Source: Acidobacteriaceae bacterium
GTDB lineage: Bacteria; Acidobacteriota; Terriglobia; Terriglobales; Acidobacteriaceae
Direction of reading: 5' to 3'
DNA: 64,000 nucleotides
Assembly: GCA_903642265.1 (NCBI GenBank)
Contig: CAHJWN010000001.1
Coordinates: 1-64,000 of the forward strand
This document shows, in pieces, positions 6,281-15,845 of the stretch; within the stretch, counting starts at the first letter, position 1, and every line of letters begins with the position of its first letter. The notes under the pieces are model-generated. The model did no database searches, was not told the origin of the DNA, and saw only the letters and a program-made list of their open reading frames with translations. The position numbers and the translations under genes are program-made.

Positions 6281-9133
6281 TTGAGTCATCTTCTGGAAAA
6301 AATGAACCCGCAGCAGCAGGATGGGATACGCACGGTCGATGGGCCGGTGCTGCTGCTGGCAGGTGCGGGCAGTGGCAAGACACGCGTGATTACGCATCGC
6401 ATTGCGTACCTGATTGAAGAGCGCGGCGTGCCAGCTGATGCGATCCTTGCGGTGACGTTTACAAACAAGGCCGCGAAGGAGATGTCGGAACGTGTGGACA
6501 AGATCCTGGGGCATGGGTCCTTAAGCAAACCGACGCTGGCTACGTTTCACAGCTTTTGCGTGCGCGTGCTGCGAAGAGATATAGAAGCGATGCGAACCAA
6601 TGGCGTGGGGCTGACGCGCACGTTTGCGATCTATGATGAGACCGATCAGCAGGCGGTGGTGAAGCAGGCGCTGAAGCGGCTGGGTATCGATGACAAGCAG
6701 CTGAAGCCACGGGTGGCGCTGGGACGAATCTCATGGGCGAAGAACCACATGATCGATCCGCAAGAGTATTTCCTTGCGAGCACAAACCCGATGGAAGAAA
6801 AGATCGCGCATATCTTCGAGATCTATAAGAAGGAGTTGTTCAAGGCGAATGCTCTCGACTTCGATGACCTGCTGCTTGAAACGGTGCGGCTGCTGAAGTC
6901 TTCAAGCGAGGTGCGGGAGCGATACAACCGGCGCTATCGCTACGTGATGATCGATGAATATCAGGACACCAATCGGCCGCAGTACGAGTTAATGAAGCTG
7001 CTGGCGGGATCGCACGGCAACATCTGCGTAGTGGGCGATGAAGACCAGTCGATCTATAGCTGGCGCGGCGCGGACATCAAGAACATTCTCGACTTCGAGA
7101 AAGATTTTCCCGAGACGAAGACGATTCGGCTGGAGCAGAACTACCGGTCGACACAGGTGATTCTTGAAGGTGCTTCGGCGGTGGTTGCGCAGAACACACA
7201 GCGTAAAGGAAAGAACCTTTGGACGTCGCGCGAGGGTGGGTCGCTGATCGGGTATTACGAGGCCCCCGATGGCGAGAATGAGGCGCTGTTTATCGCGGAC
7301 CGGATCAACAAGTATCTTCGCGCTGCGGGCGAGCAGGAAGACCTGCCGCGATGCGCGGTCTTGTATAGGACAAACTCGCAATCGCGGCTGGTAGAAGAGG
7401 CGCTGCGGCGATACCAGATCCAGTACCACATGGTGGGAGGCTTCTCGTTCTATGACCGCGCGGAGGTCAAGGACATCCTGAGCTACATGAAGCTGGTGCA
7501 GAATACGAACGACTCGATTGCGCTGGGCAGGGTGGTGAACTCGCCGCCAAGAGGCATTGGCAAAACGACGATGGAGACGTTGGAGCGCATGGCCCTGACA
7601 ACGGGCATCAGCACGTGGGATGCGATTGGGAGAGCGATTGAAGACAGGCTGCTGCCGGCGAGGGCGCTGACGGCGCTGACAGGATTCAAGCGGCTGATTG
7701 ATGATGCGCGGGCGATGCTGGGAACGGGGTTCGCAGAGAAACTTGCAGAGGACGTTGGGGCGGCTGCAGATGAGAGCGATGGAGATGCGGGATTCGATCC
7801 GGCGGCGTTTGAAGCAGCTTCGGATGTAGAGGAGGATGTAGCGTTTCCTCCAGTGGAGGGCAACGGGGCGGATACTTCCTTCGATACAAGTTTTAATTTC
7901 GGATTCGATTTTGGGCCGAGTGAAGAGGTATCGACGATTGCGGCTGAAAATGCTGCGGACCCTGCATTGGAGATGGAGGATGTGTCGTTCAATCCATTTG
8001 CGCCGGTGGTGTTGAAGGCTGCTCCAACGCTGAAGCGGAGTGCGGCGGATGGCAAGAACGGCGAGCCTGATGAACGTGCGGCAGACCGAATGATGGCCGA
8101 AGAGAAGCCGGCATTTCGCAAGCCAGGGGACGCGGCAACGCTGCCGGAGCTGATCAAGTTTTTGAACGATCGCAGCGGCTACATCCGGGCGCTTGAGGAA
8201 GAGGCGACGCCGGAGAGTTTCTCGCGAATAGAGAACTTGAAGGAACTTGCAAACGCGGCGCAGGATGCGCAGGAGCGGGGTGAGACGCTGCATGAGTTTC
8301 TGGACCACGCGGCACTGGTGTCCGATGCGGATTCGTATTCGGCCGAGGCGCGGGTGACGCTGATGACGCTGCACGCGGCAAAGGGGTTGGAGTTTCCGCT
8401 GGTGTTTCTTGCCGGGATGGAAGAGGGACTGTTTCCGCACTCGCGGACGTTTACCGATCCGGTAGGCCTCGAGGAAGAGCGGCGGCTTTGTTATGTGGGC
8501 ATGACGCGCGCGATGGATACGCTGGTGATGTCGCGGGCGCGCTATCGGCGGCGTTATGGAAGCGATATGCCGGAGGCGAGTGTGCCTTCACGGTTCCTGG
8601 AAGAGGTGCCGCATCGGCTGGTGGAGGACCTGGGAAGTCCGGCACAGAGGCCGGCGTGGAGTTCGAGCTACGGGACGCAGTATGGGTCAGGGGCGGCTCG
8701 CGGCGCCGGGTATGAGGGTGGTGAGCGGCACTACAGCTATGAGGATGAGGATCAAAGCAGCCAGAGCAGCGGAAGCGGGCAGAGCGGCGGAAGGGCGGCT
8801 GACAAAGGAACCAACGGCGCGCGGGCGGGCTCAGCGGCAGGAAGTTCGATGGATAACATTGCCAATTTCTTCGCCGGACGGGGGCAGGCGGTTCCCGGAC
8901 AGAAGCCAGGTCAGCGGCCTGGTTCGGGCTGGGGGCGGCCTAAGCTGGACATTCCGGAGCCGACAGGAAAGACAGGATTGAAGCAGGGAGCCAGGGTCAG
9001 ACATCCGAAATATGGGGAAGGTACCGTGTTTCGGCGCGAAGGCGATGGGGACGATGCGAAGATTACAGTACAATTTCAACAGCACGGTGTGAAGAAGCTG
9101 GTGGAGAAGTTTGCCCAGCTGGAACGACTCTAG
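6281..9133 (+). CDS. pcrA: UvrD/PcrA-family ATP-dependent DNA helicase
   Basis: A superfamily 1A 3'-5' helicase of 950 residues. Motif I GAGSGKT is at 28-34, motif II is DEYQD at 225-229, motif III GDEDQSIYSWRGAD follows, and motif VI is VGMTRAMDTLVMSRARYRR. The C-terminus (KHPKYGEG-type Tudor-like domain, about residues 900-950) is the RNA-polymerase-interacting module of PcrA/UvrD, linking it to repair and transcription-conflict handling. Two features are unusual: an acidic, low-complexity insert of roughly 140 residues (about 480-620) and a long Gly/Ser-rich linker before the Tudor-like domain, making it about 200 residues longer than typical PcrA. The TTG at 6281 retains the conserved LLEKMNPQQ start; ATG at 6302 is the alternative. 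Confidence 0.93.
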   Translation: MSHLLEKMNPQQQDGIRTVDGPVLLLAGAGSGKTRVITHRIAYLIEERGVPADAILAVTFTNKAAKEMSERVDKILGHGSLSKPTLATFHSFCVRVLRRDIEAMRTNGVGLTRTFAIYDETDQQAVVKQALKRLGIDDKQLKPRVALGRISWAKNHMIDPQEYFLASTNPMEEKIAHIFEIYKKELFKANALDFDDLLLETVRLLKSSSEVRERYNRRYRYVMIDEYQDTNRPQYELMKLLAGSHGNICVVGDEDQSIYSWRGADIKNILDFEKDFPETKTIRLEQNYRSTQVILEGASAVVAQNTQRKGKNLWTSREGGSLIGYYEAPDGENEALFIADRINKYLRAAGEQEDLPRCAVLYRTNSQSRLVEEALRRYQIQYHMVGGFSFYDRAEVKDILSYMKLVQNTNDSIALGRVVNSPPRGIGKTTMETLERMALTTGISTWDAIGRAIEDRLLPARALTALTGFKRLIDDARAMLGTGFAEKLAEDVGAAADESDGDAGFDPAAFEAASDVEEDVAFPPVEGNGADTSFDTSFNFGFDFGPSEEVSTIAAENAADPALEMEDVSFNPFAPVVLKAAPTLKRSAADGKNGEPDERAADRMMAEEKPAFRKPGDAATLPELIKFLNDRSGYIRALEEEATPESFSRIENLKELANAAQDAQERGETLHEFLDHAALVSDADSYSAEARVTLMTLHAAKGLEFPLVFLAGMEEGLFPHSRTFTDPVGLEEERRLCYVGMTRAMDTLVMSRARYRRRYGSDMPEASVPSRFLEEVPHRLVEDLGSPAQRPAWSSSYGTQYGSGAARGAGYEGGERHYSYEDEDQSSQSSGSGQSGGRAADKGTNGARAGSAAGSSMDNIANFFAGRGQAVPGQKPGQRPGSGWGRPKLDIPEPTGKTGLKQGARVRHPKYGEGTVFRREGDGDDAKITVQFQQHGVKKLVEKFAQLERL

Positions 9134-9205
9134 GGTCCGCACACTTGTGACATTTCCGATCCAGATTTGAATTTGATTCAAGAGAGACACGAGACCGAGA
9201 CATCC

Positions 9206-9361
9206 ATGGCAAACACGACGAGCATTACGGACAAGATTGAGCGCAAGAAGGTAAAGCGCGCGGCACGCAAGGCAGCACCGGCCAAGGGGCCTCGTGCGGG
9301 CGCTCGCGGTGAGAACAAGCAGACGTTGAAGAAGGCTTCGCGCGGCAAGGCCAAGCGCTAG
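9206..9361 (+). CDS. Small highly basic protein
   Basis: A 51-residue protein with about 19 Lys/Arg residues and an Ala/Gly/Lys-rich tail (KKASRGKAKR end), resembling histone-like or ribosome-associated tails. It follows the helicase by 72 nt and is closed by a strong terminator. The ATG at 9206 is favoured over an in-frame upstream ATG (9167) because the protein then begins MANTTS, a typical start context. No family is recognised; nucleic-acid binding is only an inference from charge. Confidence 0.6.
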   Translation: MANTTSITDKIERKKVKRAARKAAPAKGPRAGARGENKQTLKKASRGKAKR

Positions 9362-9374
9362 CGGACGAAAGCAA

Positions 9375-9415
9375 AATAAAGGAGCGGAGCTTTTAGGCTC
9401 CGCTCCTTTATTTTT
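9375..9415. terminator. Strong bidirectional intrinsic terminator
   Basis: A 16-bp perfect stem (arms 9375-9390 and 9397-9412) with loop TTTTAG, flanked by a T-run on the right and an A-rich stretch on the left. It can terminate both the helicase/small basic protein unit (+) and the protease gene (-), whose stop is at 9461. Confidence 0.93.
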
Positions 9416-9460
9416 GTGTATGAAGTACAGCTAGTGACTTGTGTCGGTTACAGGTTTGCT

Positions 9461-12400
9461 TTAGTTTCCAGTTCCGGTAAGCAAGACAGATTGCGGCGAA
9501 GCCGAACCATTGTCTGTAAGGGTCAGGGAGGCTTTGAAGGCAGCAGCTGAAGCCGGTTTAAACGCCATGAAGACTGAACAGGCAGCGTTCGGCGCGAGTG
9601 TTGGTCCACAGGTATTTACCGATTGAAAGTCCGCCGGGTTGGTTCCTGTGATCGTGATTGAGAGCAGATTCAGGGTTGATTTGCCTGCGTTTGTTACTAC
9701 GATTACGCTGGCCTGAGACGTTGATCCTGTCTTTGTCGCAGGAAAGGCAATGCTTGTGGCGCTCAGCTTGACAGTAGGCGCGGTTGTACCCGTGCCGCTG
9801 AGCGCGACTGATTGAGGCGACCCTGTTGCTGTATCGGTGACCTTCAGGGTTGCGGTTTGCGCTGCTGCTGTAGATGGTTTAAAGGCAACGTAGACAGGAC
9901 ACGAAGATCCGGCGGAAAGCGTCGGTCCGCAATCGTTGAGTTCAACAAAAGATGCTGTGTTGCCGCTAAGCGCGATCGACGTTATCCCCACAGTAGCGGA
10001 ACCCGTGTTCTTAAGGGTTATAGTTTGAGCGGTGCTCACCATTCCAGTAGCGGTAGTTGGAAACGCGACCGAAGTGGGAGAAAACGCTACTGTCAGGCTG
10101 GATGCTGCACCCGTACCTTTGAGGGCAACGATCTGCGGCGAGCCGGTCGCGTTATCTGCGATCGAAAGAGACGCAGTCAGCGAACCTGCAGTCGCAGGCT
10201 TCAGTTCCACAGAGAGGGTGCAGCTCGCGCCTGCCGCCAATGACGTTCCGCACGTTGTGGCAGATCGGATGAACGAGCTGGCGTTCGTGCCGGTAAAGCT
10301 GATCGCGCCAAGTGTCACTGAACCTGTTCCGGTGTTCTTCACCGTGACAGCCTGGGCGGCCGATGTGGAACCGACAACCGTAGATGCGAAGGTGAGCGAA
10401 GTTGGCGATGCCGTCACCGTGACTGTTGCCGCAGTGCCCACGCCACTGAACGTTACCGTCTGAGTGCCGGACGTGTCTTTGACAGTGAGGGTCGCGGTGA
10501 GCGTACCGGCGCTCTGCGGTTTGAAGCTTACGGTGTACGTGCAGGATGCGGCCGCAGCCAGTGTGCTGCCGCAGGTGGTGGTGTCTGAATAAGAACTCGC
10601 GGCGGCACCACTGAGCGCAGCGCTGCTGATCGTCTCAACCGTTGTACCCGTGTTCTTGAGCGTAATAACAGCCTTGGTGGCGCTGACTACGCCGACGTTT
10701 GTCGAAGGGAAGGTTGCGCTTGTTGGCGTAACCGAGACGGTCGTGGTTGAACCTGTCGTAGTCGGCCAGGCTTTGACCAGGTTGGCAACGTTGAACGAGC
10801 CCAGTCCGGTAGTCAAGTCGTAGCCGCTGGTCGCGTTGTAGCCGTTGAGAATGCCTACCTGATCGCCTGAAGTCTTGGTTACGCAGTTTGGGTCGCCCGT
10901 TATACAGACCGCGGCATTTGAGCCCGAAGTCGTGTCATAGAAGATGCAGGTATTGCCGGCGGCAACCGTGTTTGAGTTGCAATTCGCATAGTTCTCTTTC
11001 GCAGCAAGCTGGTAGAAGACGGGATTGGCGAGTCCTTGCGCGCTGCCGGTCTTCTGCACCACGAGAGCCATGATGCCGGCGGTCAGAGGCGAAGATGCGG
11101 ATGTGCCGCCGTTCTCCTGATACACGATGTAGTTGGGATCGCTGTAGTCGCAGGACGTCTCGGGCGACTCGGACGCCTGGCAGACCAGTAGAGCGCTGCC
11201 GGGTATCCCCGTACTGCTTTGGAAGCCGAACGCGGCAAACATAGAGACGTCAGGGAGATCTCGCTTTCCATCCGCAGGAATACCGGCAACGCCGGTCTGC
11301 CAGCTTGGCTTGGCATAGCCGCCTGCGCAGGTACCAGGAGTTGTTCCCGTCGGGGCAGTACAGCGGCTCACCCCGCCACTCCCTGAAGCCATCTCGACAA
11401 GTCCCGGATTGCCATTGATCGCGTCGTTGCAAAGAGCTTCATTGGTGGTGTATCCCGTGTAGACATTCAACAGCAGCGGGTTGGAGCAGGTGTCGTTCCA
11501 TGACATCTCAGGCATATAGCCTTTTGCGCTTGCTCCGCGCGCATCGTTGGTGGCGTTCCAGTAGGTGGAGACAGAATGCGTATTCTCGACAAATGGCCAC
11601 TGCAGATCCGTTCCACCAACCGCAGTCACATACGGTGTAGAAGCCATGCCGCTTACCTGCAAGCCGATGTTATCGGCATAAGGAGTTTGCATGCCCTGGC
11701 GCGTACAGACACCTGAGCCGGAGTCCCCTGATGCGACGAACGAACTAATGCCCGATGTCGCCGCCTGCTGAAAGATCTGGTTGAACAGGCTATTGTTCGA
11801 AGTTCCGTTCTCGAGCTCGCAGGCTCCGTAACTCATGGTCAGAATAGGCGCGACTTTGTTCTCGACGATGTAATTGACTGCCGTCACGAGGCCGTTTGTG
11901 GTGGCATTGTCCACATCCGAGACAAGCACAACCTGCGCGCCTGGAGCAGTCGAGGAGACCATCTCCACATCTTCTGTATTCTCTCCCTGGCTGTCGGTTA
12001 CGCCGGGGTCGGAACCGCTATGCAACGTGGTCAGCGTGCCGGCAGGAAGACCAAAGGAACTGCGGAAATTGTTGAAGTCCGAGGTCCGTACATCGCTGAG
12101 TCCGACAATGGCGACCTTTACACCCTTTCCATTGATCGGCGAGGCTTGCGTCCAGAGAGGAAGGATGTTGTAGATTGTGGCAACGTCATACGGGCTGAGT
12201 TCTTCACGTTGATATCCGGTATTTGCGTCAACATATCCAAACTCTGGATGCATACCGCCGGAGGGCTGCTTTCCTGTTTCCTTAAGGACCCCAGGCTGTT
12301 GCTTTTCGCTTGTCAATGTCAAACCTTGAACGTAGGGAGTCGCAACAAGCGAGTACTTGCCTGTCTTTAGATCGCGCTTGACGTAGTTACCAGGGTGGGA

Positions 12401-13036
12401 ATAGTGCTTTGGGAAAAAGTCGTTGAGGGATGCGACTCCGGTAACGACGGGGGACAGGGCCTCAGGAATTTGTGGATCACGGTTGTTGGCCAGATGCTCC
12501 TTGCCGTTCACAAAATACCGATGCATCTCGAGATGGAAGGCCTTTTGAACGTCCGCTACGGTCCCCGTGAACTGTATGGAAACGCGTCCTTTGCTTACCT
12601 CGTCAATCTGGAAGCCTTGATTCTTAAGCCAGCTGGTAACAGCGAGCATGTCGGTGTCCGACGGACCGTAGAGCTTGCCAAACTCCTCGGCATCAAGCCA
12701 GCGATGAAAGTCTGGCGAAGCAGAATTGTACTGGCGCTCGTTGAAAGCGGCCAGGGCGGTCTCCTGCTCCTGGCTTCGCTTGAGAACAAGGACCATGCGC
12801 CGGAGGACCTGGTTGGTGTCCGCCAATCCACGATCGTTTTCTGCCACGGCCATTGGATGGGTGTTGCCGGCCAGCCTGACCAGTTGGCTATTGTCGACGC
12901 GCCCAGTGATCCGCACAGGTGCAGTGACTGTATCTGGTGAAACTTCAGGAGTGATGGCCTGCGATGTGCCGGACACGAATGCACCAAGGCCGAGAGCTGA
13001 GGAGATGAAGAAACGGATAAATACCTGAATGCGCAA
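9461..13036 (-). CDS. Secreted S53 (kumamolisin/sedolisin) protease with four C-terminal Ig-like domains
   Basis: A 1191-residue precursor with a Sec signal peptide (about 1-28), a pro-kumamolisin activation domain (about 60-210), then an S53 catalytic domain. The nucleophile is in the GGTSASSP motif (Ser about 646), the oxyanion Asp is in SGDSG, and the Glu/Asp pair lies in the EDVEMVSSTAPG region. The C-terminal calcium-loop region (TGLGSFNVANLV) precedes about 425 residues (765-1191) made of four repeats of about 105 residues, of the choice-of-anchor-D/ASPM-SPD2-hydin type, each with a conserved CG...AG(A/S)SC pattern. S53 enzymes are acid proteases, fitting an acidophilic soil bacterium. 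The start is TTG with AGAGGTG upstream; no ATG fits the signal peptide. Confidence 0.9.
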   Translation of the reverse strand: MRIQVFIRFFISSALGLGAFVSGTSQAITPEVSPDTVTAPVRITGRVDNSQLVRLAGNTHPMAVAENDRGLADTNQVLRRMVLVLKRSQEQETALAAFNERQYNSASPDFHRWLDAEEFGKLYGPSDTDMLAVTSWLKNQGFQIDEVSKGRVSIQFTGTVADVQKAFHLEMHRYFVNGKEHLANNRDPQIPEALSPVVTGVASLNDFFPKHYSHPGNYVKRDLKTGKYSLVATPYVQGLTLTSEKQQPGVLKETGKQPSGGMHPEFGYVDANTGYQREELSPYDVATIYNILPLWTQASPINGKGVKVAIVGLSDVRTSDFNNFRSSFGLPAGTLTTLHSGSDPGVTDSQGENTEDVEMVSSTAPGAQVVLVSDVDNATTNGLVTAVNYIVENKVAPILTMSYGACELENGTSNNSLFNQIFQQAATSGISSFVASGDSGSGVCTRQGMQTPYADNIGLQVSGMASTPYVTAVGGTDLQWPFVENTHSVSTYWNATNDARGASAKGYMPEMSWNDTCSNPLLLNVYTGYTTNEALCNDAINGNPGLVEMASGSGGVSRCTAPTGTTPGTCAGGYAKPSWQTGVAGIPADGKRDLPDVSMFAAFGFQSSTGIPGSALLVCQASESPETSCDYSDPNYIVYQENGGTSASSPLTAGIMALVVQKTGSAQGLANPVFYQLAAKENYANCNSNTVAAGNTCIFYDTTSGSNAAVCITGDPNCVTKTSGDQVGILNGYNATSGYDLTTGLGSFNVANLVKAWPTTTGSTTTVSVTPTSATFPSTNVGVVSATKAVITLKNTGTTVETISSAALSGAAASSYSDTTTCGSTLAAAASCTYTVSFKPQSAGTLTATLTVKDTSGTQTVTFSGVGTAATVTVTASPTSLTFASTVVGSTSAAQAVTVKNTGTGSVTLGAISFTGTNASSFIRSATTCGTSLAAGASCTLSVELKPATAGSLTASLSIADNATGSPQIVALKGTGAASSLTVAFSPTSVAFPTTATGMVSTAQTITLKNTGSATVGITSIALSGNTASFVELNDCGPTLSAGSSCPVYVAFKPSTAAAQTATLKVTDTATGSPQSVALSGTGTTAPTVKLSATSIAFPATKTGSTSQASVIVVTNAGKSTLNLLSITITGTNPADFQSVNTCGPTLAPNAACSVFMAFKPASAAAFKASLTLTDNGSASPQSVLLTGTGN

Positions 13037-13506
13037 AGAACACCTCTTTTCTCGGCTGCCTGTAGGAATGCTGGCACGCCTGACATTGAATGATTGATCT
13101 TCAAGACGGAGAACGTTTTGCTCCGCTTATGTTTTCGGACGAGGTACACGAGGTGAATCTGGGTTGGCCTGAAGTGTAATGGGAGTACGCCTGAAGGTTT
13201 ACAGCACTTTAGATAATCTTCGGTAACCCGCTGGCCTTTTCTAACAGTCTCGTGGGCATCATCTGGTTCAGTTCAGTCTGTACCAAGGTGGGCGCGGAGG
13301 AGGCGGTTCGTGCCTTGCGCGAATGTCCCACCTTAGCGCGATAAAGCTGCGCGAAGATGGGGCACCCGGGATTGTGCGGGTTTTCTCGGAATTGCAACAA
13401 GGGAGATGGGGTGCCGCGAGAGGGTTGAGCAGACGATTGGCTGGCACTGATACACTCCGACCGAGCCCCATACCTCACGAACGACTCCCGGGAGAACCTC
13501 TCGTCC
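13037..13506. other. Divergent intergenic region, no gene seen
   Basis: This 470-bp region separates the protease (-) from the OPT transporter (+) and must hold both promoters. It contains dispersed repeat B (13301-13369). A TACACT hexamer at 13450-13455 is a possible -10 element for the OPT gene. Open frames here on either strand are overlaps of the OPT gene or lack codon bias. Confidence 0.6.
13301..13369 (+). repeat. Dispersed palindromic repeat, family B, copy 1
   Basis: The 53-nt core 13317-13369 matches 21033-21085 at 50 of 53 positions; weaker similarity (GGCGGTTCG) extends to about 13301. Within the core, GTCCCACCTTAGCGC on the left is an imperfect inverted repeat of GCGCGAAGATGGGGCAC on the right, so the element can fold as a hairpin. 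It is intergenic. Confidence 0.85.
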
Positions 13507-15831
13507 ATGGACACACCTGCTGTTTCGAAGACAAGCGTCACGACCACCTTCAAGCCGTTCGTCTCTGCGACTGAGACCCGTCCCGAGCTGACTCCGCGGG
13601 CCCTGATCCTTGGGGCGCTGTTTGGCATCTTGTTTGGGGCGGTAACGGTGTACGTCGGGCTGCGTGCCGGGCTTACGGTGGCGGCAAGCATTCCGATTTC
13701 GGTGCTGTCGATTTCGATCCTGCGGGCGTTTGGCAAAGCCAGCATCCTTGAAAACAATATTGTGCAGACAACAGGCAATGCCGGCCAGTCCATTGCATCG
13801 GGCGTAATTTTTACGCTGCCGGCGCTGATCTTCCTAGGGTTCGACCTGGAGTCGACAAGGATCTTTGCGCTGGCGCTGTTTGGCGGTTGGCTCGGCGTTC
13901 TGTTCATGATCCCGCTGCGCCGCCAATTGATTGTGGAAGAGCATGACACGCTGATCTATCCCGAAGGTACGGCGTGCGCCGACGTTTTGATGGCGGGCGA
14001 GAAGGGCGGCTCCTTTGCATCGCGGGTCTTCTTCGGGCTGGGCCTGGGGGCGCTGTACACCCTGTTTCAGAATGAAAATATCCTGGCGCTGTGGCCTTCC
14101 ACCCCGACGCGCGACTTTGATATCGGTGCACAGCATCTGCTGAAGGGATCAAGCCTTCGCGCCGATGTGACGCCGGAGTATCTCGGTGTCGGGTACATCA
14201 TCGGGCTGCGGGTGTCGGCTGTGATGCTGGCCGGGGGGGTGTTCTCGTGGCTGCTGCTGCTGCCGGCGATTTACTTCTTCGGGTCGCATATGACTTCGCC
14301 GCTTTATCCAGGCACAACGCTGATCCACGACATGAGCCCCTCTGACCTTTGGAAGACGTATGTCCGTCCCATGGGTGCAGGCGCTGTTGCCACGGCCGGC
14401 ATTATTACGCTTGCGCGTACGGCGCCGACGATCATCGGTGCGTTGACGGAGGGCCTGAGGAGCATAGGCAAGAATAAAGGTGCGGCGGCGAGTTCAACGC
14501 GCACCACGCACGATCTGCCGCCGTCGGTGGTCCTCGGCGGGTCCGCGATCCTGATCATCTTAATGTTTCTCTTCCTGGAGTTTCACCCGGTCCCGGGAGC
14601 GCAGGTTGGAGCGCTTGCAAACATTGCGGCCTCGCTGCTGGTGGTCGTATTTGGCTTCCTGTTTGTTACGGTGTCTGCGCGGATTGTGGGGATTGTGGGC
14701 AGCTCGGCTTCACCGGTGAGCGGCATGACAATTGCGACGCTGATGGCCACCTCTGCGATCTTCCTGGTAAAGGGCTGGACTGCTCCTGCCTTTGGAGCGC
14801 TCGCCATCACGATCGGCGGCATCGTCTGCATTGCTGCTTCGAATGCGGGCGACACGGCACAGGACCTGAAGACGGGCTATTTGATCGGGGCCACTCCCTG
14901 GAAGCAACAGCTTGCGCTGATGTTCGGCGTCGTCATCTGCGTCTTCTCGATCGGCTTTACGCTGAACCTGATGAACACCGGGCTGCAGGTCTTCCAACGG
15001 CTGCGCAAGCCAATGCCGTTTACGATTGCCGCGACGCCGGATGGGGTTGTGAATGGCGTGCAGACCAAGGGCAACTTTACGCTGGACCACATCCAGATCA
15101 CGCCGCAGGACCGCGCGGCGGCCAAAGAAGACCTTTCCGGAATGAAGCACTACGTGCTGCTGAATGCGATTGGTTCGACTACGCTTGAGGACGGGAAGTA
15201 CCTGTACAATCCGGACACGCAGCGGATCGAAATCCAGTGGATCCAGGGCATCGGATCAGAGAAGGCCGCCGCGCCGCAAGGCCGCTTGATGGCCACGGTG
15301 ATCAACGGCATCCTGACGCGGAAGCTTCCATGGGCGCTGGTGCTTCTGGGCGTGGCGCTGGTGATTGTGGTCGAACTGCTGGGTATCCGGTCGCTGACGT
15401 TTGCGGTCGGCGCATACCTGTCGATCGCAACAACGCTGGCTATCTTTGCCGGCGGGTTGATGCGCTGGATGGTGGACCGGGCGATGCTGCAACATGCGGC
15501 CAAGCTGGCAGCGACGAACCCCGAGGTGATCGATCCTGCGACGGGACTGCCGGTGCCGACGGGGGTTACGCCCGCGCTCGATAGCGAATCGGAGATCTCA
15601 CCGGGCAGTCTTTACGCGTCGGGGCTAATCGCTGCGGGCGGCATTGTCGGCCTGCTGGGCGTTGGGATCAGGGCTGGGGAGGGGATCTCGGAGCAGCGCG
15701 GGGGACATTGGCAATTCTGGCGCTTCACTGACCATAATCCGCTGCACCAGGATTGGATCAGCGTGCTGATGTTTGCCGCACTGGCGTTCAGTTTGTACTA
15801 CTTTGCGAGAAAGCCGCTGGATACGAAGTAG
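13507..15831 (+). CDS. OPT-family oligopeptide transporter
   Basis: A 774-residue integral membrane protein with about 14-16 hydrophobic segments. The N-terminus (LTPRALILGALFGILFGAVTVYVGLRAGLT) is the signature entry of OPT superfamily proteins, and NAGDTAQDLKTGYLIGATPWKQQ near residue 445 is the highly conserved central OPT motif. A soluble loop of about 100 residues (about 500-600) and a periplasmic/cytosolic loop near 690 are also visible. OPT proteins import oligopeptides or metal-chelate compounds by proton symport across the inner membrane. It is monocistronic or followed at only 14 nt by an unrelated-looking gene. Confidence 0.92.
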   Translation: MDTPAVSKTSVTTTFKPFVSATETRPELTPRALILGALFGILFGAVTVYVGLRAGLTVAASIPISVLSISILRAFGKASILENNIVQTTGNAGQSIASGVIFTLPALIFLGFDLESTRIFALALFGGWLGVLFMIPLRRQLIVEEHDTLIYPEGTACADVLMAGEKGGSFASRVFFGLGLGALYTLFQNENILALWPSTPTRDFDIGAQHLLKGSSLRADVTPEYLGVGYIIGLRVSAVMLAGGVFSWLLLLPAIYFFGSHMTSPLYPGTTLIHDMSPSDLWKTYVRPMGAGAVATAGIITLARTAPTIIGALTEGLRSIGKNKGAAASSTRTTHDLPPSVVLGGSAILIILMFLFLEFHPVPGAQVGALANIAASLLVVVFGFLFVTVSARIVGIVGSSASPVSGMTIATLMATSAIFLVKGWTAPAFGALAITIGGIVCIAASNAGDTAQDLKTGYLIGATPWKQQLALMFGVVICVFSIGFTLNLMNTGLQVFQRLRKPMPFTIAATPDGVVNGVQTKGNFTLDHIQITPQDRAAAKEDLSGMKHYVLLNAIGSTTLEDGKYLYNPDTQRIEIQWIQGIGSEKAAAPQGRLMATVINGILTRKLPWALVLLGVALVIVVELLGIRSLTFAVGAYLSIATTLAIFAGGLMRWMVDRAMLQHAAKLAATNPEVIDPATGLPVPTGVTPALDSESEISPGSLYASGLIAAGGIVGLLGVGIRAGEGISEQRGGHWQFWRFTDHNPLHQDWISVLMFAALAFSLYYFARKPLDTK

Positions 15832-15845
15832 GGAGCCGGAACTTT

